From Parabacteroides sp. PH5-46 (GTDB taxonomy: Bacteria > Bacteroidota > Bacteroidia > Bacteroidales > Tannerellaceae): a DNA stretch of 64,000 bases. The translations under genes were made by a program, and so were the position numbers. The DNA is taken from NCBI RefSeq assembly GCF_029892785.1, contig NZ_JARXXA010000017.1, forward strand, positions 1 through 64,000, in the 5' to 3' direction. The notes beneath the pieces were generated by a model. It saw only the letters and a program-made list of their open reading frames with translations. It did not search any database and was not told where the DNA came from. This document shows positions 51,560-60,488 of the stretch, in pieces. Every line of letters starts with the position of its first letter. Within the stretch, counting starts at the first letter, position 1.

Positions 51560-52783
51560 TCAGGTAATTTTCTTTTCGCGGCGATCTAAACGAAGCGAAG
51601 TAGTAGGAAGGAAAGCTATGAAACCAATCACAACCATCATTATACCACAAACGATAAAGGAGGTAGTAAGCCCTAGATGGTCGGCAAAAAAACCTATCCC
51701 GGCCAATCCGATCAGCGAAGGGTAAAGCCCTACCGAATAGTACATGGAAAGAACACGCCCCAAAGCAGCCGGGTCTATCTTCGTCTGCACAATAGCTGTA
51801 AAAGCAGAGATGAATACGGTTCCGGATATACCGCCAATGGATGTTAGAATGGCAAATAACACAAATCCGTCGTGCGATAAGATACCGGAGAAAAGAAACG
51901 TCAACCCCAGCACAATATACATCAGGTTAATCAATACCACTTTATTGATCCGGTAGACTTTCACTCCCATAATAGCTCCACCGATCAAGGCTCCGGCGCC
52001 CCATAGGGCTTCAATCAGGCTCACCTGAAAAGCGTTTCCATTGAAATGCTCTAATGTCATCAACGGGAACATCACACTAACCGGCATGATAAAGAACATC
52101 ATAATAATTGAAAAAAGGAACATCCAGCTAAGGCCTCTGTTGTCCCAGATAGCCATAAAGCCTTCCTTCATCTCACGTAGAAAACGTTTCGGCTCCTCCT
52201 CTTCCGCCTTCTCCGGATCGGGAATATGTACAAAGAGCAAAGAGACACATGCTATAATAGCTCCCAGTACATCCAGCAGTAATACATATTGCATATCCCA
52301 GATAGACAGGAATAGAGCGCCCAAGGCCGGACCAGCTATATTCCCTACCGAAAAGATAATCTGGTCGATACCGGCAATGCGGGTCAACTGATCTTGCGGT
52401 GCGATCAGGGGAACAGAGGCTTGCATCGCCGGTCCGTGAAAAGCGGATCCTACGGAACGCATCGCCAGCAAGACAAAGATATGCCACATCTCGGCTACCC
52501 CTACCCAGAACAAAACAGCCAGTATCAACGTGCAAAGGGCAATAAAGCTATCCGACAATATCATAACGAGCTTACGATTCCAGCGGTCGATAAACACACC
52601 GGTAACCGGGCCTAGTATAGCCTGCGGAAGCATGGCAGCAATAGCAGCTTTGGCCAGCATCTCTACCGAACCGGTCTCAATGCTTATCCACAAGATAATG
52701 GCAAAGTTTACAATCGTACTACTCAGGATAGACAAGAATTGCCCCGACCAGATAATAAGGAAAATCTTTTTCCAATTTTTCAT
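51560..52783 (-). CDS. Major facilitator superfamily transporter
   Basis: A 407-residue MFS protein with 12 predicted helices. The N-terminal KIFLIIWSGQFLSILSSTIV, the DRWNRKLVMI segment (motif A-like) between helices 2 and 3, and the EEEEPKRFLREMKEGF cytoplasmic loop at mid-protein resemble the MFS_3/enterobactin-exporter-like group, often drug or siderophore exporters. I chose the ATG at 52783 (MKNWKKIF) over 52843, since the first 20 residues of the longer frame are not MFS-like and would overlap the promoter. It is followed, not preceded, by the ECF operon on the same strand, and is probably separate from it. Confidence 0.92.
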   Translation of the reverse strand: MKNWKKIFLIIWSGQFLSILSSTIVNFAIILWISIETGSVEMLAKAAIAAMLPQAILGPVTGVFIDRWNRKLVMILSDSFIALCTLILAVLFWVGVAEMWHIFVLLAMRSVGSAFHGPAMQASVPLIAPQDQLTRIAGIDQIIFSVGNIAGPALGALFLSIWDMQYVLLLDVLGAIIACVSLLFVHIPDPEKAEEEEPKRFLREMKEGFMAIWDNRGLSWMFLFSIIMMFFIMPVSVMFPLMTLEHFNGNAFQVSLIEALWGAGALIGGAIMGVKVYRINKVVLINLMYIVLGLTFLFSGILSHDGFVLFAILTSIGGISGTVFISAFTAIVQTKIDPAALGRVLSMYYSVGLYPSLIGLAGIGFFADHLGLTTSFIVCGIMMVVIGFIAFLPTTSLRLDRREKKIT

Positions 52784-52787
52784 TTTA

Positions 52788-52795
52788 CAAAGATA
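52788..52795 (-). promoter_or_regulatory. Candidate -7 box almost touching the MFS start codon
   Basis: The minus strand reads TATCTTTG and ends only 4 bases before the ATG at 52783. If used, transcription would start at or inside the first codons, giving a leaderless message. The alternative is that the box is fortuitous and a promoter further upstream is used. Confidence 0.35.
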
Positions 52796-52845
52796 ATATT
52801 GCTTCCGAATATTATTCCCGGAAATATAGAATGAAATAAACATCG

Positions 52846-52853
52846 TATCTTTG
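52846..52853 (+). promoter_or_regulatory. Candidate -7 box for sufS-vanZ-rnhB
   Basis: The plus strand reads TATCTTTG, 38 bases before the sufS ATG. Confidence 0.55.
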
Positions 52854-52891
52854 ACGTTTGTTTATATGAATATGATTTAATTCAGAAGATT

Positions 52892-54106
52892 ATGTTAGAC
52901 ATACAATCCATACGCAAGGATTTTCCGATCCTGTCCCATACAGTATATGATAAACCGTTGATTTATTTCGACAATGCCGCTACCACGCAAAAGCCCCGCC
53001 AAGTGGTAGAGAAGATAGAGAATGGCTATTACAATGTGAATGCCAATATTCACCGGGGCGTACATTTTCTGAGCCAGGCGGCTACCGAAGCACACGAAGA
53101 GGCTCGCAAAACCATACAACGTTTCCTGAACGCCCGCTCGTCCAACGAGATTATCTTTACAAGGGGGACTACCGAATCGATCAACTTGATTGCTTCCAGT
53201 TTTACCGATGCCTTTATGGAAGAGGGCGACGAAGTTATTATTTCCGAAATGGAGCACCATTCAAACATCGTTCCCTGGCAGATACAGGCTGCCCGGAAAG
53301 GCATTAGTCTGAAGGTTATTCCTATTACGGAGAAGGGAGAGCTTTGCATGGATACGTATCGCAGCTTGTTTTCAGAGCGAACCAAGCTGGTATCGGTCGC
53401 TCATATTTCAAACGTATTAGGTACTATAAATCCGGTGAAGGAAGTTATCGAGATAGCCCATCAGCACGACGTACCGGTTTTGCTGGACGGTGCCCAGGCC
53501 GTGCCCCATACCAAAGTGGACGTACAAGCATTGGATGCTGATTTCTATGTATTCTCCGGACACAAGATATATGGACCAACCGGAATCGGTGTACTATACG
53601 GCAAAGAAGACTGGTTGGACAAACTCCCTCCTTATCAGGGCGGGGGCGAAATGATCGCTACGGTTACGTTTGAGAAGACGACATTTAATGAGTTACCCTT
53701 CAAATTTGAAGCCGGCACCCCGGATTACATCGGCAGCACAGCCCTTGCCGAAGCCATACATTACGTAGAGCAGCTGGGCATAGAGGCCATTGCCGCCCAC
53801 GAAGACGAGCTACTTCGTCATGCCAGCAAGCGCCTGGAGGCTATTGAAGACGTCCGTATCTTCGGGCAGTCTGTTCATAAGAGCAGCGTGTTATCCTTTC
53901 TGATCGGAGACATTCATCATTACGATATGGGAATGTTGTTAGACCGTTTGGGAATCGCCGTACGTACCGGGCATCACTGTGCGCAGCCTTTAATGAAGGC
54001 ATTCGGTATAGAAGGAACCGTTCGTGCTTCTTTCGCCTTCTACAATACCAAGGAAGAAATAGACACGTTCATAGCAGGTATCGAACGGGTTAAAACCATG
54101 TTTTGA
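52892..54106 (+). CDS. sufS: Cysteine desulfurase SufS
   Basis: A 404-residue group II cysteine desulfurase that frees sulfur from cysteine for Fe-S cluster assembly. The start MLDIQSIRKDFPIL, then IYFDNAATTQKP, the substrate motif EMEHHSNIVPWQ and the PLP-lysine in FSGHKIYGPTGIGVLYG are canonical. The active-site cysteine is in RTGHHCAQPLMKAFG. No sufBCD or sufE genes adjoin it in this window; instead vanZ follows 12 bases downstream. Confidence 0.96.
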   Translation: MLDIQSIRKDFPILSHTVYDKPLIYFDNAATTQKPRQVVEKIENGYYNVNANIHRGVHFLSQAATEAHEEARKTIQRFLNARSSNEIIFTRGTTESINLIASSFTDAFMEEGDEVIISEMEHHSNIVPWQIQAARKGISLKVIPITEKGELCMDTYRSLFSERTKLVSVAHISNVLGTINPVKEVIEIAHQHDVPVLLDGAQAVPHTKVDVQALDADFYVFSGHKIYGPTGIGVLYGKEDWLDKLPPYQGGGEMIATVTFEKTTFNELPFKFEAGTPDYIGSTALAEAIHYVEQLGIEAIAAHEDELLRHASKRLEAIEDVRIFGQSVHKSSVLSFLIGDIHHYDMGMLLDRLGIAVRTGHHCAQPLMKAFGIEGTVRASFAFYNTKEEIDTFIAGIERVKTMF

Positions 54107-54118
54107 CAAATATAAGTT

Positions 54119-54511
54119 ATGCTCTACTACATTAAGAAATATCCTTTCTCATTGACAATTATACTGATTGTCCTTTATTTGTCATTCTTCAAACCTCCAT
54201 CCCTGGATATGCCGTTTTTTCCGGGTATAGACAAAGTAGCTCACTTTTGCATGTACGGAGGGATGTCGGGCATGCTATGGCTTGAATATCTGCTTAATCA
54301 CAGAAGGGAGCGACTAAGTATCAAACACATCGTAGTGGGTGCTATTCTCTGCCCCATTATGTTCAGTGGAATAGTAGAACTGGGACAAGAATACCTTACT
54401 GCATATCGCGGGGGTGACTGGTTCGATTTCTTGGCCAATACCGGAGGAGTGCTTACGGCATCCTTGTTTTGTTGGTATGTCTTACGTCCCCGGATTATCA
54501 AAAAGAGCTGA
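54119..54511 (+). CDS. VanZ-family membrane protein
   Basis: A 130-residue VanZ-like protein with four predicted helices. Motifs are [20 protein letters not shown] (conserved D-K-xx-H) and [15 protein letters not shown] near the C-terminus. The first helix is [15 protein letters not shown]. Family members are linked to glycopeptide resistance and envelope stress, but the biochemical role is not established. Translationally close to sufS (12 bases) and rnhB (1 base). Confidence 0.9.
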   Translation: MLYYIKKYPFSLTIILIVLYLSFFKPPSLDMPFFPGIDKVAHFCMYGGMSGMLWLEYLLNHRRERLSIKHIVVGAILCPIMFSGIVELGQEYLTAYRGGDWFDFLANTGGVLTASLFCWYVLRPRIIKKS

Positions 54512-54512
54512 T

Positions 54513-55112
54513 ATGTTATTACCTTACTTCAAAGCGGGACGCATAGAAGCGGGTTGCGACGAGGCAGGAAGAGGCTGTCTGGCAGGATCCGTCTTTGCCG
54601 CCGCCGTTATTCTGCCTGCCAACTTCAGCAATGAAAAGCTAAACGACAGTAAAAAGTTGAGCGAAAAGGATCGCTACGCCCTACGCCCCATCATAGAGCA
54701 AGAGGCCATCGCCTGGGCTGTAGGTATCGTAACTGCCGAGGAGATCGACAAAATAAACATACTGAACGCCTCTTTCCTGGCTATGCACCGGGCCATAGAC
54801 CAACTAAAAGTAAGGCCGGAGCATCTACTGATAGACGGCAACCGATTCACCCCCTACCCCGACATCCGGCACACCACCGTAATCAAAGGAGACGGTAAGT
54901 ACCTCTCCATCGCCGCCGCTTCCATCCTGGCCAAAACATACCGCGACGACTATATGGACGAATTAGACAAAATACATCCCGCCTATCATTGGAAAAACAA
55001 CAAAGGCTACCCCACCAAAGCCCATCGGCTAGCCATCCAAGCCCACGGTATCACACCTCATCATCGTAAAACATTCACCCTCCTACCCGAACAACTCACC
55101 CTCAATTTCTAA
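54513..55112 (+). CDS. rnhB: Ribonuclease HII
   Basis: A 199-residue RNase HII that removes ribonucleotides from DNA and RNA primers. The catalytic residues are in [20 protein letters not shown] (D and E) with further acidic positions in [11 protein letters not shown] and [16 protein letters not shown]. The ATG at 54513 starts [18 protein letters not shown] and is 1 base after the vanZ stop. The longer in-frame ATG at 54414 would run across vanZ with unrelated sequence, so I reject it. Last gene of sufS-vanZ-rnhB. Confidence 0.95.
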   Translation: MLLPYFKAGRIEAGCDEAGRGCLAGSVFAAAVILPANFSNEKLNDSKKLSEKDRYALRPIIEQEAIAWAVGIVTAEEIDKINILNASFLAMHRAIDQLKVRPEHLLIDGNRFTPYPDIRHTTVIKGDGKYLSIAAASILAKTYRDDYMDELDKIHPAYHWKNNKGYPTKAHRLAIQAHGITPHHRKTFTLLPEQLTLNF

Positions 55113-55131
55113 GGTTTACACCCATCAATAT

Positions 55132-55237
55132 TTATAGCTCGTTAGCGAAAAAAAATCGCACGTGTCCTTTTTATAAATTGCACACGTGCGTTTTTGAGAT
55201 TGCATGCATGCGTTTCTAAAATCGCATGCATGCAATT
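55132..55237. repeat. Palindrome array C: leader plus four units at 22-bp period
   Basis: Units start at 55154 (AATCGCACGTGTCCTTTT), 55176 (AATTGCACACGTGCGTTT), 55198 (GATTGCATGCATGCGTTT) and 55220 (AATCGCATGCATGCAATT), exactly 22 bp apart with 4-base spacers. A leader ATAGCTCGTTAGC begins at 55134, 20 bases before unit 1. That is the same leader and the same offset as in array A. The array lies between the convergent ends of rnhB and the DUF5107 gene and has the same orientation relative to the leftward gene as array A. Confidence 0.9.
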
Positions 55238-55259
55238 TTTCAGCATATAACAATGAGTT

Positions 55260-58200
55260 TTATTTATTCAGTAACTGCTTGGGCCAGATCATGTTCTGAT
55301 TCATCTGAACAGCTTTTTGGAAGTCGGCTTTTGCTTTGTTTTGATCGCCTTCGTACCAGTGGACAAGTCCGTTCAGGTAATTCAGGTTAGCTAAGCGTTC
55401 GGCGCGTGAACCGTCTTCACCAAACTTAGAGTATTCGTCTACTACAGCCGAACTGTTTAGTTGCTTGTTGACTTCTTCTTTCAAGTTGGCCATAAGTTTA
55501 TTGGCTTCACTTGTTTGTCCGCTTTCGCGCATAGCCAATGCTTTGAAGAAGACATCTTCCGATACGGCTCTCCAGCGGTGCGTTTGTGCTCCGGCGGCTG
55601 TTTCAAAACATTGCTTCGCCTTCTCTGTGTCACCCATCTTCTTGTAGGCCTCGCCCATATAGTAGAAGCCTTTGGGGCTATGTCCCCCACCAACGGGACG
55701 TCCTACTTCCAGGTTTTCGGGATATAGGTCTGCCCGTTCAAAGGATTTGATGGCTTCGGCATATTTCTTTCCGTTTAGTAGTTTCATGCCTTTTAGTAGA
55801 TGAGCATCCACATATACGCCATGTACCTGTCCGCCGCCTTCCCATACGTGGAAATGCCGTTCGTCCAGAATCTTGATTGCCTTATCATAGGCGCCTGTTT
55901 CATTGTATAAAGTGAGCAGACGAATCACGGCATCGTCATGCTTCAAGACGGTCTTCAGATTCTTTTCCATCAACGAAAGACGCTCTTTTGCCGTTTTACC
56001 GGATTGCTCATAAAGCTGGTCTAATTCAAGGAAGAAGCGGGGATCATTCTTATCTGCCTTGACCGCCTGTTCGTAAGCCGCAACAGCCTTGCCAAGATCA
56101 GCGGCACGGTTATAACCAAAGCCCAGGTTGCGATAGGCCTGTGCAAAGGATGGATCCGCCTTTACAGCCTGCTCCCAGCAAGCAACGCCTTTCTCTTTTT
56201 GGCCTAAATAATAGAAGAGATTCCCCAGATAGAAAGCACCTTTTCCGTCAATCGGATGGGTTTGCAAAGCGGCATTCAGGACGGCGATCTCTTCCAGGCG
56301 GAACGGGAAACAATAAGCGGAAGGTTGCTGAGCTGCCTTGTCAAACATAACTTTTGCCGTTTCCTTATTATCCTGTTTCAGGTTGTAATATCCATTATAA
56401 TAATAGACTAAGGGTGATGAAATATACGGCTCACCAAGGGCTATCGCTGCATTCAGCAAATCAATCGCTTCCTGATACCCCCCTATGTTGCCATAATCCA
56501 TGACAATCTCCAGAAACTCCTGAAGGCGGACAATACCGTTTCCGCGTGAATCGTCGGCTTTGCCCAGGAAAGCTACCCCTTTACCGGCCAGCAGGCTTTC
56601 TTCCGAAAGCGACCAGTAATCAAGTGGGTCTATTGCCAGCACCTTCTTCAATACATCCGAAGCCTCTTTGGCTTTTCCTGCTTTACGAAGAAGATAGGCC
56701 TTCAGCGTAAGCGCCTTGGTGTCGTTTCCTCCGACATTCAGCGATTGATCTATCATATCCATTGCTTCAGCCATATCACCCTGTATGGCGGCTATCTCGG
56801 CCAAAGCATAATAGGAAGGATGCTGGAAGGTAGGATACCAGGTTGCTTTCCAATAGGCATTGGCAGCCTCTTTGTATCTTCCCTGCATTTGATAAACGAG
56901 CCCGAGGTAGTAGTGAGGTTCGGGGTCTTTTACTACCGTATAATCTTTAGCGGAGCGTTCCAAGGCCTTCAACAAGTGCTCTTCTGCCTTCTCCCATTCT
57001 CCGCCACGCGCATAGCGGATACCTACTACCGTATTCACCCGTGCATCCAGCGGATCGCGGCGCAAAGCTTCATTATAGAAGTCCATCGGATCCAGGCGGG
57101 CGTTATGGAACTGCTCTACACGCAAGCCTGCCAGATAGAGCTCCTCAACCGTCTTATATTCGCTTACCGGCTTTGTACCTTCTACCACTTCGGGGAGCGG
57201 CTTTTCTTCCAATACCACCGGCTGATAGGCTACCAGCTCCTTTCCGTTGGCATCCGTCAATACAACACGCATTTCTTCGTCTTTAATGCTCTGGCGAATG
57301 TCTACCTCTTTCACAAAAGGAGTAGCCGGGTCAATTTGTATGGTTTGTTCAAAAAGGATCTCATTGCCATGGGTCAGCAATACACGTGCGTTCGGATACT
57401 TCGTTGTCGCGTTCAATCCGATAAACACCTTACCGGGGGCTAAACGCTCCAGGTTTACCGCCGCATCGTCGGTAGCATTCTTTACCGAGCGGATATCACG
57501 GATACCATACCATCGCTGTGAAAACTCGCGCGTTTCGCCCGGGCCTATCCAGCTATAATCCGGTTGGTTGTCCGAAAAAGCGCCTACCATCAGTTCCAGA
57601 TAATGCCCGTCTTTATCAGACAGCATCGTGTTCCACATCTCGGCACTTGGATTGTTTCCCCAGAGGAAAAACTTCTTTCCGTTCACCACATGATGGTTGG
57701 CCACATGTACCGTTCCGGCATGTTTGCCGTGATCGTATCCCGCCAGGAAGTCGTCTTCAAAATTCCAGGCAAAGATAGATCGTGAATTACCTGTATAGTT
57801 TTCCCAGCGGGACAGATCTACATCCTCACCGCTTCCGTGTACAGCCTCGCCATACGGCCAACGGGTAAAGTACACCTTCGAGTGGTCGGTACCGAATTGT
57901 GTAGCGGGCGGGAATATTACTTCATAACCTTTATTACAATGCACCGAGACATTGGCCCAGTAAAGCATCGACTGGATAAAAGGCGTACGGTTCATGACCT
58001 TTACCTTTGCCTCTACCCAGGAGCGTCCGGGATAGACCGTTACGCCTATCGACCATTTAAAGCGGTGGCGAAACTCCGTTTCTCCTACCCAGATGGTCTT
58101 GCTGCCGTCTTCGTTTTCTTCCATCGTCCAGTCTATATCCATATAGCTCGACGGGCGGTGATGATGCGGGAAGTTCCATTCTACTCCTCCCGACAGCCAG

Positions 58201-58583
58201 GCACCGAGCATCCCGATCAAGGCCGGCTTAATACCCGTTTGTTTGTAAAAGATCTCGTAATTGTTCGTCTTATCTGTTGCCGACAGGATGCGTCCTCCCA
58301 TTTCCGGGAGAACGCATACATTTACATATTCATTATCAAGATACAATGCGTTATAGTCTTTGTCAACTTTAACGTCTGTTAGAATGTCATACAATGGATA
58401 GGGATAGATATGTCCCTGTGCCCCCTGATACACGCGCCCTGTAAAGAAAATAGAGTTCGCATCGGGAGCACCAATCTCATACGTAGGAAGTGTCAACGTC
58501 TTCTGCTCCATCTTCACTTGCTGGGCATTGATATAATATCCCAGCATCATCAGCATGGATAATGCTAAATATATTTTTTTCAT
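55260..58583 (-). CDS. DUF5107 and TPR protein (PUL 2)
   Basis: An 1107-residue exported protein. A signal peptide (1-20, ending in YINAQ) precedes the N-terminal DUF5107 domain (about 30-330), a galactose-mutarotase-like beta-sandwich: FFTGRVYQGAQGHIYPYPLY, GGRILSATDKTNNYEIFYKQ, GAWLSGGVEWNFPHHHRPSS. The C-terminal 700 residues are TPR repeats (GGEWEKAEEHLLKALERSAK, YDKAIKILDERHFHVW and others). Such proteins accompany glycan-utilization genes in Bacteroidetes and may bind or process sugars; the activity is not established. Last gene of PUL 2, ending beside array C. Confidence 0.88.
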   Translation of the reverse strand: MKKIYLALSMLMMLGYYINAQQVKMEQKTLTLPTYEIGAPDANSIFFTGRVYQGAQGHIYPYPLYDILTDVKVDKDYNALYLDNEYVNVCVLPEMGGRILSATDKTNNYEIFYKQTGIKPALIGMLGAWLSGGVEWNFPHHHRPSSYMDIDWTMEENEDGSKTIWVGETEFRHRFKWSIGVTVYPGRSWVEAKVKVMNRTPFIQSMLYWANVSVHCNKGYEVIFPPATQFGTDHSKVYFTRWPYGEAVHGSGEDVDLSRWENYTGNSRSIFAWNFEDDFLAGYDHGKHAGTVHVANHHVVNGKKFFLWGNNPSAEMWNTMLSDKDGHYLELMVGAFSDNQPDYSWIGPGETREFSQRWYGIRDIRSVKNATDDAAVNLERLAPGKVFIGLNATTKYPNARVLLTHGNEILFEQTIQIDPATPFVKEVDIRQSIKDEEMRVVLTDANGKELVAYQPVVLEEKPLPEVVEGTKPVSEYKTVEELYLAGLRVEQFHNARLDPMDFYNEALRRDPLDARVNTVVGIRYARGGEWEKAEEHLLKALERSAKDYTVVKDPEPHYYLGLVYQMQGRYKEAANAYWKATWYPTFQHPSYYALAEIAAIQGDMAEAMDMIDQSLNVGGNDTKALTLKAYLLRKAGKAKEASDVLKKVLAIDPLDYWSLSEESLLAGKGVAFLGKADDSRGNGIVRLQEFLEIVMDYGNIGGYQEAIDLLNAAIALGEPYISSPLVYYYNGYYNLKQDNKETAKVMFDKAAQQPSAYCFPFRLEEIAVLNAALQTHPIDGKGAFYLGNLFYYLGQKEKGVACWEQAVKADPSFAQAYRNLGFGYNRAADLGKAVAAYEQAVKADKNDPRFFLELDQLYEQSGKTAKERLSLMEKNLKTVLKHDDAVIRLLTLYNETGAYDKAIKILDERHFHVWEGGGQVHGVYVDAHLLKGMKLLNGKKYAEAIKSFERADLYPENLEVGRPVGGGHSPKGFYYMGEAYKKMGDTEKAKQCFETAAGAQTHRWRAVSEDVFFKALAMRESGQTSEANKLMANLKEEVNKQLNSSAVVDEYSKFGEDGSRAERLANLNYLNGLVHWYEGDQNKAKADFQKAVQMNQNMIWPKQLLNK

Positions 58584-58608
58584 GGTATGTAACTTAGTTG
58601 ATAATTAA

Positions 58609-60483
58609 TTAATAACCGGTAGCTTTAGGGCTTATATCATAAGGCGCTAATTCTCCGCTATGAACCTGATATATACGTTTGTGAGTTTCCTGCATCGCTT
58701 TTACCATTTCCGGATAGGGGCGATCGGTAATGTCGAGCAAGCCTATATTATAGTTCTCGCCGTCCATTCGCCCGGTATTTGCCTGATCGATCCACTGAAA
58801 CCAATGGGCGCCGATCAAGGACGGGTGGCTATACCCTTGCTCATTATAGAAACGATAGGCGTTTGCCCTTTCATCGTAATTGGGAACCTGCATAATACCG
58901 GCAGCCATCCCCCGGTCGGGAACGCCAAAGTGATACTCGCCAATGATAATAGGCAAAGCCGTTTGCTCGTCAATCCGCTTCATAAAATCAAGCGAAGGCT
59001 GTATCTCGTAACAGTTGAAGCTGAATACATCAAAATGCTTAGCCGTTATAGCCAGTAAGGCATTGGAAGTATGTCCGCCAAAGCGCATACCCAAATTCAG
59101 GTGATTCGGGTCGTGCTTCTTAAGCGTACGGTTTACCAGGCCAAGGAATACATTGAAGGTTTCCTGTACAAAGTCCACTCTGTTTTCCGGCGTATCGCCA
59201 TTAGCTTTCAGATAGGATTGAAGCATTCCTTTGATAGGCGCCTCCTTTTCCAAGGCTAAGATACGATCACAAAGAACACTTTCCTGTCCCGGCCAAGGCT
59301 GTTCATTCCCGACAAAGTATCCGAGAAGCCAAGGATTATCCTTGTATTGAGCAGCCATTCCACCGATAGACTGATCGATATCTTTTTCGTATTGCGGATT
59401 ATACACATCGGGCAAACCCATGATTCCTTCGTGCAACTTTAAGCCCGGCAATGAGAGAACAAACGGCATCCGGTTAGAGCCTATGATTTCGCGCGACGAC
59501 CAGTTGGCGATGGTATTCAGTCCCCAGTTGTGCATACGTTTAACAGCTGTATTGATCCATTCTCTCTCATTCCCTACACCATAGCGCTTTTGAATATTCC
59601 AGAGGTAATAGTCTGCATAGCCTTCGCCTTCTTTCAGTCCATCAAAGATAAACTCCCGTCCTTCGGTAGTCGTACGTACCGAAGCATTCATGCAGTCTAC
59701 CCCGGCAGAGAGAAACAGATATCCTTCGGGATCAACGAACCACCAACGACCGTCAATCTTATCTACCCGGAAAAAGTCAGTAGCCTTTTGCCGTGGGGCT
59801 GATTTGTAGCCTCCATATTGTGAGACCTCTGAAGACAAAGGTGTTTCTAATTGCTCGTCTTCCGCTTTCCAAGCAGCCTGAAGCTCTTCCGATGACTTCA
59901 CCTTACCAGTCCAGTCTTTTGTAGCCCATTGTCCGAAGGCATCTACCAGATATCCCTCTTGCAGTAAAGCCTCTCCCGGATCTTCAACGTCCAGCGATAC
60001 CGAACGAATCTCCAAAGTAGGGTCATTAACCGGATTGCGCATAAAAAAGACAAGACTGTCAATACCCGTCAACGGACCTACCTGGGAGGTGTGAATATTA
60101 ATCTGACCCAGTTTCCTGCGCTTATTGTAAGTAGCTGCCATATCTACAGCCGATGCGGGCAACTCCCTGAAGTAATCAAGCGGAATGGTAAACCGTATCC
60201 ATGCACCCGGAAAAGGCTGAATATTCTTGGGCAGAAGTCCTCCGGCAGTAAGCGGTCCCATCGAGAACCGCTGCGGCGATGAAGCCTTCATCTCCAACAC
60301 CAGATAATTATACGTCGACCAGTCCGAAGGCAGATCGGGAGCCATATCATTTAACGCCCAAGAGTAAGTAGCTAGGCTCTCTGCAGAAGAAAACTGCATT
60401 TTCACTCCCTTCTCTGATTGCTCACATGAAATAAACGGTAGCATCAATAAGCAACCGACAAAAAAGGCCAGATAGTTGTTCAT
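58609..60483 (-). CDS. GH-A-clan-like glycosidase lipoprotein, agarase-like (PUL 2)
   Basis: A 624-residue lipoprotein with lipidated C20 in PFISC. Residues 25-190 are a jelly-roll CBM-like domain (FRELPASAVDM and similar). A TIM-barrel domain follows, starting at FFRVDKIDGRWWFVDPEGYL. The acid/base glutamate is probably in GYFVGNEQPWP and the nucleophile in LPIIIGEYHFGVPDRG, with GAHWFQWIDQ after it. This arrangement is that of clan GH-A and resembles GH50-type beta-agarases; whether the true substrate is an agar- or beta-galactan-like glycan is open. It sits 5 bases after the SusD stop. Confidence 0.82.
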   Translation of the reverse strand: MNNYLAFFVGCLLMLPFISCEQSEKGVKMQFSSAESLATYSWALNDMAPDLPSDWSTYNYLVLEMKASSPQRFSMGPLTAGGLLPKNIQPFPGAWIRFTIPLDYFRELPASAVDMAATYNKRRKLGQINIHTSQVGPLTGIDSLVFFMRNPVNDPTLEIRSVSLDVEDPGEALLQEGYLVDAFGQWATKDWTGKVKSSEELQAAWKAEDEQLETPLSSEVSQYGGYKSAPRQKATDFFRVDKIDGRWWFVDPEGYLFLSAGVDCMNASVRTTTEGREFIFDGLKEGEGYADYYLWNIQKRYGVGNEREWINTAVKRMHNWGLNTIANWSSREIIGSNRMPFVLSLPGLKLHEGIMGLPDVYNPQYEKDIDQSIGGMAAQYKDNPWLLGYFVGNEQPWPGQESVLCDRILALEKEAPIKGMLQSYLKANGDTPENRVDFVQETFNVFLGLVNRTLKKHDPNHLNLGMRFGGHTSNALLAITAKHFDVFSFNCYEIQPSLDFMKRIDEQTALPIIIGEYHFGVPDRGMAAGIMQVPNYDERANAYRFYNEQGYSHPSLIGAHWFQWIDQANTGRMDGENYNIGLLDITDRPYPEMVKAMQETHKRIYQVHSGELAPYDISPKATGY

Positions 60484-60488
60484 TTTAT

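Noticed and set aside
54414-54512. Longer start for RNase HII
   Set aside because: The added residues are read through vanZ in another frame and do not resemble RNase HII.
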